Shown here: positions 34,669 through 44,121 of the stretch, piece by piece
Numbering within the stretch: the stretch's first letter is position 1
Layout: every line of letters starts with the position of its first letter
NCBI GenBank assembly: GCA_963920575.1
Contig: OY986964.1
Span: 30,470,972 to 30,534,971 of the forward strand
Source of the DNA: Narthecium ossifragum
Lineage: Eukaryota; Streptophyta; Magnoliopsida; Dioscoreales; Nartheciaceae
Direction: 5' to 3'
DNA: 64,000 bases
Notes under the pieces: model-generated
Seen by the model: the letters and a program-made list of their open reading frames with translations, nothing else
Told to the model about the DNA's origin: nothing
Database searches by the model: none
Made by a program: the position numbers and the translations under genes

Positions 34669-35904
34669 ATGGCTAATTTTTATATGCCACCAGGTGCCAT
34701 GTCCAATGATGATTTGCCTTTTGGTTATGGACCCGCTTATAATAATGACACGTATGGTTTCTCAAATCCAACATATAATTCACGTTCATATCCTTATAAT
34801 TCAAATTTTAGAAATCATACAAACCTGAATTGGCAATTTCAAGGTTACCAACCTCCTAACATTCAACTATGGAACATAGAAACATCGGACCATAATTTTG
34901 CACATAGTTTTGAACAGCAATATCCTCCTCCACAAATATCCTCTAACCCGACTTTGGACAAATTTATGAGTGCACTAGCAAACATGGATGCAAACATTAC
35001 TGCTAGCATGGCTGAGCTTAAGAGCGAAATGACGTTGATAAGGAACGAGCAATTATTGATAAGAAATGATGTTAACTCTAATGATCAATCAATTAAGAAA
35101 ATAGAGATACAAATAGAACAACTAGCACACATGGCTGATTCGTATTATGAGAATGAGGATTATGCGAATGATTCTATTCCTCTTGTTAATGATGACAATG
35201 CTTGTGATGCTTATCTTTCTAATGATGATGATGCATGTTATAATGCTCGTGATGTTTTGCCAGTTCATGATGCTATTGATAATGTTTTGTCGGCTGCTGA
35301 AAGTACTGTTTTGCCAACTTTTGATAATACAGTTGATGATGTTGATGAATGTTATCCGGTCATATATTCTGGGCCTTATATGTATTTCGGTCATTCTCAT
35401 GAAGCAAGTTTTTTTTATGATAGTGATGATGAGGGTTGTTATGCTAAATTGTCGGTTGTTCATGATGATAATATGTCTATTTCCAATAATCATAATGACG
35501 ATGAGCACAATAGTGAGACCCTCTGTCAGGAACCTCAAGTTGAACTTCTACATGATGAGTTGAATGATGATGATGTGCATATTAGTGATGAACATAATAA
35601 GGATGAGGGTGTTAGCAATATTCCTTGTTTAGAGCCTCAAGTTGAGATTCTACCTTTAATATCATCCCCATTAGTTGAACTTTGTGAGGAGGAGAAACCT
35701 AATATGTGTGAAGACCATGTTAATTTCTTTCGTCCCTTCATCAAAGATCGTATCAAAATTTCTAGTTCTATGCATATGTTGTTTTCTAAGGACTTCTTTT
35801 TATTCTTTGATGAATCATGTCTGCATAACTTCACCATGATCCGGGCCATGTATTTCTTCACATGGAATCATCGGCCTCTTAAATCTTGTTTCGGGAGCGT
35901 CTAG
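34669..35904 (+). CDS. Single ORF of the non-autonomous retrotransposon, function unknown
   Basis: 411 residues. It starts MANFYMPPGAMSNDDLPFGY with a Tyr/Asn/Pro-rich N-terminus, then a helical segment (residues about 95-160) with SIKKIEIQIEQLAHM, which resembles the ETQIGQLA motif found after gag in Athila/Tat polyproteins. The rest is strongly acidic with many Asp and Asn (DDDACYNARDVL, NDDDVHISDEHNKDEG) and two spaced repeats of EPQVE(L/I)L. No zinc knuckle, protease or RT motif. It may be a derived gag-tail protein kept by a non-autonomous lineage. It is intact, with no internal stop. Confidence 0.7.
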   Translation: MANFYMPPGAMSNDDLPFGYGPAYNNDTYGFSNPTYNSRSYPYNSNFRNHTNLNWQFQGYQPPNIQLWNIETSDHNFAHSFEQQYPPPQISSNPTLDKFMSALANMDANITASMAELKSEMTLIRNEQLLIRNDVNSNDQSIKKIEIQIEQLAHMADSYYENEDYANDSIPLVNDDNACDAYLSNDDDACYNARDVLPVHDAIDNVLSAAESTVLPTFDNTVDDVDECYPVIYSGPYMYFGHSHEASFFYDSDDEGCYAKLSVVHDDNMSISNNHNDDEHNSETLCQEPQVELLHDELNDDDVHISDEHNKDEGVSNIPCLEPQVEILPLISSPLVELCEEEKPNMCEDHVNFFRPFIKDRIKISSSMHMLFSKDFFLFFDESCLHNFTMIRAMYFFTWNHRPLKSCFGSV

Positions 35905-38511
35905 CGAAAGACGTAAAATTACGCTCTTGCTGGGAGGAAACCCAGTTCTTAGGAGTTTATATTAATTTTTATGATTTTTTTTTTCTGGTTTTTAGGAGTT
36001 TCCCCTAATTTTTTAGATTTTGTTTCCCATTTTTCCCTATTTTTCCAATTTTTCCTGTGATTTTCTCTCTCTCTCCTCCTGTCATTAGCTCGGCCCGTCG
36101 GCTCACCAGCGAGCCGGGACTTCATCGTCCCGGCTCCACCTGGCTCATCGGCTCGTCCCCGAGCCGACGACCACCGCCGCCCATCGCAGCACCTCTCCGG
36201 CCGCCCTCACCCTTCCAAACCAGTCCCAAAACCTCCGCCAACCCTCCACCGTTTCATCCCCGTCTTCCTCTTCCCTCGACACCCTCTCTTCCGACGCCGG
36301 CGAGGCCCTCGGCCATCGTCTTCACCATCACCCACGCCCGTTCACCGCCGTGTACCACCCCCAGAAGATTCCTTCCACCCCCACGACCCTTCCACCACCA
36401 TCAAAACTCAACATTGCCGCCTCTATCTCCGGCGTCCAGCCACCGCGATCTTCACCCCGCAGGCGACCTTCAATCCAGCGTCTGGGAGCCCAATTCTTCA
36501 ATCAGCCGCCATAGGATAGTTAGTTGGCCCTCCACGATTCTTCCTAGATCCTTGCCAACCTCAATTGATGTCTGGATCGCCGGAATCAATCTCCGGCCAT
36601 CATCGTCCTCCGCGCCGTTCACCGTCGTTCCGCCGCCTGGAGGCCACTATTCCTCGATCAGACCTCACCGGAGAACTCCTTATGCTTCCACGATGCTTCC
36701 TGTACCCTTCCCGTTCTCCGGCGAAGCCGTTTCACCGTCGATCCATCACCGGCGTGCCTATAGCCGTCCGTTCGGGCACTGACCGTGATCTGCATGTTCC
36801 CAGGCTCCGATTTCAGATCTGGAAATTTCTATCATCTATCCGGCCAATGCTGAGCATGATCTGACCTACTAGACATCCTAGAGCAACCTCCTGTGTGTTC
36901 GTTTCTCTTTATTGCCGCCGATCTCGAACTCCAATCTCGCCGCGGACGGCCGGCGTGTGTGATGATGTTTTATGCGGATGATAACTGATGGTTGCCCTGC
37001 TTGGTTATTTTGGCCCTTTATTTCATTATCTATGATATCTAGAAGATTATTTTTGATGTATTATCTCCTTTAATATTTATCTGTACATGTTATATTTTTA
37101 TGTGATGCATCTTTGTACAGATTAATATATCATGCAAAATACAAAGGAGACTATGCCGAAATTTTCTATGATTCTAATACCTTTTTGGACTTTTATTTGT
37201 TATATTTGATCTTTTTGGAAAAGTATATATTTCTGTGACAGGTTATGATGGGGAAGGACGTATTTATTCAATGATGGTGATGCTTAAACTAAAATTGGAA
37301 GAGAGAGAAATATATTTTTGAAGCGTTTATTATCGTTATCTCTATCCTTTATTACTTGATTTATTTTTATGACTTAGTGTAATTGGGGACAATTACATTT
37401 AAGTTGTGGGGTAGCATTCATAAATTTCATGCTCATATATTTTTCTGGTAACCAAATATTATACATCCCTTAAATTATGTCAAAAGAATGAAATTATGAT
37501 ATGATTTGACAAAGGTGCATGTTTTAGAAATTTATCTTATGAATTATTCTGAGACTTGTATGTCATATAAAGGATAGTAAATTTTGCTATGCATGATCTT
37601 ATTTCTATACTTTAACACTTTTACCATAATTTAAGGATAGCTTGACATATCCTAATGCACATGTTCACTTCCACATGTTAAGGGGTTGATATTAGATTCT
37701 GAGCATGATACTGGGATAGATTTACAATTTTATATCATGACACAGAAAATACATAAACACATGCAATTATCCGAGTATGCGAAAAAAAAGAGGATCTTTA
37801 ACTTAACCGTGCAGTATGCCTAGCCAGCGTGGTGTTCGCGTAAAACGGTTGAATTTCCTAAGAAAAAAAAGTTCTGGAGCTTGATAAAGCTGTGCCTAAA
37901 AAACTATTAAGTGTTTTGCTAAGTAACCGGGTCTCTGCGCCTCAAGAAGCGGAGAGTGCTCGCGTAAAAAGGCAAAGTGTCTGATAGTTGAGAAAAAAAT
38001 GATGAAAAAGAAAAAAAAAGAGATATTGCTATGTGATAAGTGGAAGATATGTGCTTGGATAGGATTGTGATCTTGAATAGTTGAAGTGTTTAGATATAAT
38101 TGATGCTCTGAAGCATGTGGAACCCCATTCACACACATGAGTGTTAAAGTTATTTTTAATCATGGCTAAATATGTTGAAGTGTTGGAAATATGTTATGAC
38201 ATGTTTGGATTTACTATGTTTTTATGTGACTGTGAGTTGAAGGATGTATTCATGGATATCATTTCTATTTCATGCATTAGAGTTGATGAGTATTATGATT
38301 GATTTCTAATGATATATTCAAGGGAATGTATTGATGTTTGTGGGTGTCATCCCTGAAAACCCTTAGGAGACAATAACTCCTCCACTGGGGTAACCCAGGG
38401 GTTTAAAGGCTTGTTGCACATGCTAAGTGCAATCGTGAGACCTACGAAAGTGGCTAGTTAGATTTATTACTTTCTTTTTATATTTTCTTTGCTCGAGGAC
38501 TAGCAAAGTGT
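35905..38511 (+). other. Non-coding interior of the retrotransposon with a GC-rich block
   Basis: The stretch from 36057 to about 36950 is C-rich and differs sharply from its AT-rich surroundings. It holds an open frame of 241 residues made of Pro/Ser/Arg/His low complexity with no domain, and I do not call it a gene. CTCGGCCCGTCGGCTC and CCGGCTCCACCTGGCTCATCGGCTCG near 36090-36160 are repetitive. From 36960 on the DNA is AT-rich without features until the polypurine tract. Confidence 0.5.
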
Positions 38512-38524
38512 AAGTTGGGGGGTG
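38512..38524 (+). other. Polypurine tract
   Basis: AAGTTGGGGGGTG immediately before the 3' LTR, after CTCGAGGACTAGCAAAGTG, the usual lead-in to the 3' LTR in Athila/Tat-like elements. Confidence 0.75.
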
Positions 38525-39964
38525 TGATGAGTCACTAAATATTCGTAATTAGACCCCTTAATTTACCTTTGTTAGGCCTAGAGTGTTTGTATTTGATAGT
38601 TTGTTAGTTGATTTCAGGTTTAATCATGCTTTGAGAAGAAATGCAAGAAATTCGGTTAATATGCTGAATTACACTGCTCTGTCGACTGTTAGCACAATAT
38701 TCACCAGAAATTATCCTTATGTCCAAATATTCTGAAATTTGAATGACATCTGGAACACATCAAGACGTACAACTTTCATGTTGGACACTTTTGGAGATTC
38801 TTGATGGATTGATAGCAGTTTCGAAGAAGATGAAGATATTTAGCTGCTGGAAGACTGGTCCATCGACGCCCGGGAGAATATTCGTCAAATATTCTAGATA
38901 AGTCCAAATATTGCAAACTCTTCGTGAGAGGACAGAAGACTTCCAAATCTACATCTTTTGTGTTGGACTCATTCTCAAATTCCGAACCGGTTGAGCCCAG
39001 TCGCGACCAGAAGAAGCTGTCAGGGTTGAACCAGGAATTCCGAGTTGTACTAGAGGTCCAACTCAACTTAGCCATAACCCTAATTCCGGGATTAAGGGTT
39101 ATTATTATAAAAAGTGGTTATTCCAGCAAAAGTTCGGACCTTTTTGTCAATATTTGGAGGAGGAAGAAGAAGGAGAGGATGTGGATGGTGACAGCTTCAT
39201 ACTCCAACCCGATGGCTTTCATCCAAAAGATGAGTTGCTAGTTATTGTACTTAGGATTATTCATGAAACCCTAGCATAACTTTCTATCTTCTTTGGTTTG
39301 AATCTTGTATTCTTCTCAAGACATGATCCTATGAATTTGCTTTTATTGTTAATAGAGTTGAGGGAATAGAGTTTCTTGACGTATTTTCAGTCCTACATGA
39401 TTTCTGTGATTGATTGTAGAGATTCATAGGATGGTTTTCATATGGTTTTTGGTTTACCTTTGAGATAGTCTATGCTACGTGAAGATAAGTCATGCTAAGG
39501 TCATTAGGAGTAGAATAATTTAATGTAATCGTAGGACCAAAGATGATTTATGCTAAACAAAGATAGATTATGCCGTTGGAAACATAAAGCTTATTTTAGA
39601 GATTCATGTGAGCTTGTAGCCATATGATCCATAATGTTGAGAGAAGAGAACAAGAGGATAACTAGAGAAGATTGAAGGCGAAACTAGGGCGGATTGAGTA
39701 ATTCCTAAGTCACTTATCCATTGATTCAAATCGATCAACTTTTTATCTCTTTTATTTATTAGTTATATAACTTTATTCTATCTTTGATTCTTTTCTTTAG
39801 TTTTAGGGTTTCGAGAATTGATTTCAGTTTCCAACGTTTTCCCTGTGGATCGACTCCCGACTTCACCGCTATTTCTACCTAGTAGTTTAGTGATTGAATA
39901 AGGATATAAATTTAATATTTGATTGAGTTTACAACGTTTTAACGACGGCGTTTGTGAGCGATCA
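38525..39964 (+). repeat. 3' LTR
   Basis: 1440 bp, TG...CA, followed by GCCCT at 39965-39969. About 26 substitutions and no indels that change the length relative to the 5' LTR. Confidence 0.95.
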
Positions 39965-40029
39965 GCCCTCCCCAATCCCCCCTCTCCAGCTCTGGCTCTC
40001 CGGTCCTCCCCCGTCTCCGGCACTCGCCC

Positions 40030-42307
40030 TGTCGCGCCCCGACCTGCGGACGCCAAACCGGGGCGGGACACGAGGGGGAAGAACCAACGACCACTAGCCT
40101 CAACTGGCGGAAACAGTTGAGACTAACACACAACTTGCGGAAACAGCTAACAACAAGCACAAGGCGGAAGCAAACTTAACAACATCTATTAATATCTATT
40201 ACAAAACAGATATAACATAGTTACACAAGGGTTCTAGTACAACAAGCTTTACAAGGGATCAACAACAGTCCCCAAAAAAAAACTACAACACCCACCGGGG
40301 TCTCCGCAAAGGCACAAACAAAATCATCATGACCCTCAAACATGGTCAAGAGCCGGCGCGCCACCACGAGACAACCGACGGGGAAGCACCGGAGAGGAGC
40401 TGAGACCTGCACCTGCAAACAACACAGCCCAGGTAGGAATGAGCAACAGCTCAGCAGGATCCTACTCTACCACTCTCGCTAAGAAGGCAACACCCAACGA
40501 ACCAACTCTGAAGCCAAGTACTGAGGCTTGCCAAGGATCCCATAAATCCCGTCAATAACCCGAAGGGCTCCTGTCCCAAGTACGCCCCTCCGACAACCGC
40601 TACTCAGGGGTGGGCAACTCCGACAATCCCTGACACAGGGTGGACATTACGCTACTAGTAGGACACCCTTCTCCAAGCGGGATCTCCACACTTGGCGGAA
40701 CGACCGTGGTTAAGACTACCATCTCTCAGTACTCTAAGAAGCAGAACCAACACGACCCCTAACTCCCGACCAAGGACTAAGTCTAGCCAGGGAGTCCATC
40801 GATCCCATCGATGCTCTCTCCCCCCCAGGGTTCCTGTCCAACATATGTCCCTCCGATAGCCACTGCTCGAGGACTGGGCTACCTCCAACGGTCCCTGACA
40901 CAGGGTGGGCCAGACGATAACTGTAGGACACCCTCACCCATACTAGACACCATCATGGGGATACGAGTCGGGGTAACGGCATTGACCACTTAGCTATTGA
41001 TCACCGAAGTTCACGGGTCAACTCCACCCAGTATAACCTAGCATGTCTAATGCGTAGGAAGCATGGCAGGGTATGAGTAGGGAAAGCAGTAACAAACAGC
41101 ACAACAAAGGCACACATTCGGCCCATTTATACTAAACACTCCCGAGGGTCATGACTCCTTCGGTTCACCACAAAACAGTAATAAACAAGCACTTTATGCA
41201 GCATGAGAGAACATAGTAGCCGCCGAGGGCAAAACAGCAATTAAAACAAGTAAAAACCTTCACTGCCTCAAAGGAGATCGATCTCATGCAACAATGAGAT
41301 CGATCTTCCTTGAGTTAGGAAACAACCACACCAGTCCTCCAACAGGATCGATCTCCACCCATATGGAGATCGATCTGGATCGTGACCCAAGAGACACCTC
41401 AGCCGACCGCCAAGAGATCGATCTCCCAACCTCAGGGAGATCGATCCCGCTCGGGCGGGGCGAGCCACCCCAAACGAGATCGATCTCATCCCATGAGATC
41501 GATCCCGATGGGTTCACCGGTGGCCGGACAGTGAAGAATACCGCAGGAAACCACAACCATTCCTCATCAAACTTGATGGGATGGTAGATCTAAGGACCAT
41601 GAAGCTACTCATGGCTTCAAAACCGGAAATCATCAACTCCACAAGAAGATCTATCGAAATCAAAACCGGATTTCAAACCCTCAAAAGCAACCGGAGTCTT
41701 TGAGTAAGAACCCTACCTCCACAGAGATGCTTCGATCCACGAAGCCTAGCCTAGGATCTTCTTCACGCCGTCACGGTTCCAACGAGCCTTCAAGCTCCAG
41801 AAACGGTGGTCGAGGAGGGAGAACGGAGGAGGAAAGGGCTGCCGGAACAGGGGAAGAAAACAGAGCTCTCGCCAGGAAGAAGAAGAAGGAAAAACGCAGC
41901 CAAGGAGAAGGGAAGGAGAAGGGAAAAAGGTCGGGGAAAGCCGGCGAAGGCGGGGGAAAGGCGAAGGAGGGGAGCAAAAGTCTCCCCTCCCCTGACAGGG
42001 AAAGCGACGGCCATCGCCGTGGCCGTCCTTCGAACGCCACCGCCAACGACTTCCAGGCACAGAGAGATCGATCTCCATGCCAAAAGAGATCGATCTCCCT
42101 TGCCCAGAACGGCAACCTTGGGCTGAGACTCAAGCCCAAGCCCAGAACTTCCGATCACGGGTCCATCTATCCTTTCTAAACAAACACAAGCACCAAATAA
42201 GGTATGTGTGTGCACACCCAGTGTGAAACGACCGCCAAGGTGAAATTTCCCAAATTGCCCTTGGGTCAACAACAAGCCAAAGGGAAAAAGAGGGGCGGGT
42301 CCTCACC
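40030..42307 (-). mobile_element. LTR unit (solo LTR) of the TGTGAGGACC family, reverse orientation, inside the hAT
   Basis: It starts TGTCGCGCCCCGACCTGC and ends GGGCGGGTCCTCAC. On the minus strand it matches the units at 43692 and 44122 over the 5' end (caagggcaatttgg-type block). It interrupts the C-rich hAT interior. The last base differs from the expected A, and no clean target duplication is seen. No gag-pol. It holds a four-pair dyad array at 41276-41504 and two more octamers near 42065 and 42086. Confidence 0.75.
41276..41504. repeat. GATCGATC dyad array, four pairs
   Basis: Octamers at 41276/41298, 41346/41368, 41416/41439 and 41478/41497. Spacing inside pairs is 22, 22, 23 and 19 bp; between pairs 70, 70 and 62 bp. 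The inner flanks are complementary within each pair yet differ between pairs: TCAT/ATGA, TCCA/TGGA, TCCC/GGGA, TCAT/ATGA. Confidence 0.93.
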
Positions 42308-42626
42308 CCTCCCGGCAGAGTCGGCACCCAACTCCGACCCTCCCCCCTCTCCGGCACCCGCCCCCACCCGGCAGGGGCTGGCCGGCCGGCACCCATTCAG
42401 GACCCATCCCCTGAGAAGAAACATAGCATTCAAAACAGAGCATGTATGTTTTTTTTCAAAAAAAAAATATTTGATTTAGTTAATTATTTGTTAATGTTAG
42501 GATCTATAATTTATTATTTTGATTTAGTTAATTATTTATTTGTTAGGATTTAGTTAATTATTTGATAATTTATTAGTTTGATTTCTAATTGTCGTATTTT
42601 TATTTTTGTTTTGTTTTATTTAGATA

Positions 42627-43150
42627 ATGGATAGGTTTGTGATAAAAAAAGCCACTAAGCGGACAAAATGGAATGAATTTTTGGAAGAAGTCAAAACTTT
42701 TTGTGTCGATAATTCTATTAGTGTACCAAATATGAAAGATATTATACCAATTAGCAATCGTTCGAGGCGTGGAGGGAAAAATATTACTTATATGCACCAT
42801 TTTTGTGTTAGAGATGTCGGAAGAAATGATGATTTTTCTGGACTTCAAGATATTTGAAGTCTTGCTGTAAAGATGGTTGAGACTAGAAAAAATACTCTAT
42901 TTTCATTTGTTTATCTTCTTATTGAGTTGGCATTGGTTTTACCAGTTGCGACTGTAACCGTTGAGAGAGTCTTCTCTTCGATGAATTTTCAAGTCTGATT
43001 TACGTAGTAAGATATGAGATGACTGAATGAATGATTGCATACATCGAGCGGGAAATTTTTGAAACTATTGAGAACGACGTCATTTTGCAACGTTTTCAAA
43101 AAATGCAGAAACGTAGGATTCAACTTCCACCTCTCAATCGCAGCACATAG
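42627..43150 (+). pseudogene. hAT transposase C-terminal remnant
   Basis: It opens with MDRFVIKKATKRTKWNEFLE, KTFCVDNSISVPNMKDIIP and SRRGGKNITYMHHF. After a stop at 42855 another stretch reads LLIELALVLPVATVTVERVF SSMNF, then in shifted frames KSDLRSK, MND, AYIEREIFETIEND and LQRFQKMQKRR. This is the end of the plant TTF/ZMYM-like hAT transposases, whose dimerisation domain has PVATASVERVFSAM and ends with QRFQ. Stops and a frameshift make it inactive. It lies inside the hAT termini at 32546 and 43306, so it is the element's own gene. Confidence 0.88.
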
Positions 43151-43306
43151 TACGGTACGTATATTTTAAAATTTATATTGTTTTTATTCCTTAATGTTTG
43201 ATATTGTAATTCTAATGTATTTTTTGCATTACTTAAAAGAAAAAAAATTGATCATTTTGCTTTTGATTTCGCCCCCCCCTTAAATCTCATCCTGGTTCCG
43301 CCACTG

Positions 43307-43691
43307 GATAAGAGTAATGTATTTGACGTAAATATGTCATTAAAATTTGTACTCAAATACAGACAACAATGCCATGGTGAAAAATGAATACACATATATG
43401 TATAGTGCAAACAACGACGACTCAAACTTTATCGTCAGCATGAGAATGTACACTTTGAGTAAAAAATAGGCTTAAGAGATGTCGGATATACAATCAACAA
43501 CGACCCATGTTCCTGTAACATCTGCTCTAAAATATACATTCCATAGTCTTTGACTTGCTCATCTGATGGCAACTCTATTTGGAATTGAGCATGTAAGAGA
43601 TGTCGGATGTCATCACATATTTGAGTAGAAAACCCATCCCATAATGCGGATCAATTTTGCGGGTTACAATATAAAAGTACGGTAGCAAACA
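43307..43691 (-). pseudogene. Helitron helicase relic, downstream part
   Basis: On the minus strand: PYFYIVT or, in the neighbouring frame, LLYCNP, then SALWDGFSTQICDDIRHLL, IELPSDEQVKDYGMYILEQM. This corresponds to the Helitron block after QLRNLF (ATILLFCNP...LW..YK..LCDDL...YGLYLLE). It directly follows, in protein order, the part at 48334-49410; the LTR nest lies between. Stops and shifts make it dead. Confidence 0.7.
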
Positions 43692-43905
43692 TGTGAGGAC
43701 CCGTCCCTCCCCTCCTGTGGCTCGCTGTGGACCGCAAGGGCAATTTGGTAAATTGCACCTTGTCGGCTAGTTCCACACTCACGCTTGTACACACACTGAC
43801 TATGTTTGTGGTAATGTTTGCTTAGAATGGTTAGTGGAACCCGGGATCGAAAGATCCGGACTTAGGCTTGAATTCTAGCCTAAGTTTAGCTTTCAGCACA
43901 AAAAG

Positions 43906-44003
43906 GATCGATCCTCTCTAGCTAAGAGATCGATCCTCTTGTGCCAGAAAGTGAAGTGTGATCGTCATGGAGAGATCGATCCTCCCTTGGGGAAGGATCG
44001 ATC
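43906..44003. repeat. GATCGATC dyads, outer unit, first cluster
   Basis: Octamers at 43906/43928 and 43974/43996, both 22 bp apart, with 68 bp between pairs. Confidence 0.93.
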
Positions 44004-44121
44004 CTTCATAGGTCGGTTCGTTTGCCTATAAAGCAGGCGAACCTTCTTCCTTGAAACCCTTTTGAAATCCGGCGATTTGAGCTCAGATCTTGGGATTTTG
44101 AAGGCGTTTGAGGACGATCCA

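Larger units (their letters stand above)
32821..39964 (+). mobile_element. Non-autonomous LTR retrotransposon, Athila/Tat style, complete
   Basis: Two LTRs of 1440 bp each (32821-34260 and 38525-39964), starting TGATGAGTCACT and ending GTGAGCGATCA, with a 5 bp duplication GCCCT on both sides. About 26 base differences between the LTRs by eye (near 1.8%) indicate a fairly recent insertion. A tRNA-Asp-like primer site follows the left LTR and a G-rich polypurine tract precedes the right one. The 4.26 kb interior has one sizeable ORF (34669-35904) and no protease, RT, RNase H or integrase, so it depends on a partner for movement. Confidence 0.95.
32546..43306 (+). mobile_element. hAT transposon, decayed, expanded by nested insertions
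   Basis: Terminal inverted repeats CAGTGGCGGAACCAGG (32546-32561 and inverse at 43291-43306) are flanked by an exact 8 bp duplication GATAAGAG (32538-32545 and 43307-43314), both hAT hallmarks. The element's own DNA is 32546-32820, 39965-40029 and about 42308-43306; the rest is a 7.1 kb LTR retrotransposon and a 2.3 kb LTR unit. The left and middle parts are extremely C-rich. The right part encodes a broken C-terminal hAT transposase. Confidence 0.93.

Noticed and set aside
35122..35563. 138-residue open frames in other frames of the retrotransposon ORF
   Set aside because: Shadows of the GAT/AAT-rich ORF at 34669-35904; Ile/Met-rich by composition.
36057..36782. 241-residue open frame in the retrotransposon interior
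   Set aside because: Pro/Ser/His low complexity caused by C-rich DNA; no domain. Kept only as a composition oddity.
41276..41504. CRISPR-like array
   Set aside because: Repeat core is an 8 bp palindrome in pairs, spacing and context are wrong, and the host is a plant.
41700..42179. Several overlapping open frames of 110-160 residues
   Set aside because: Purine-rich LTR DNA open in many frames at once on both strands; the pattern of low complexity, not of a gene.
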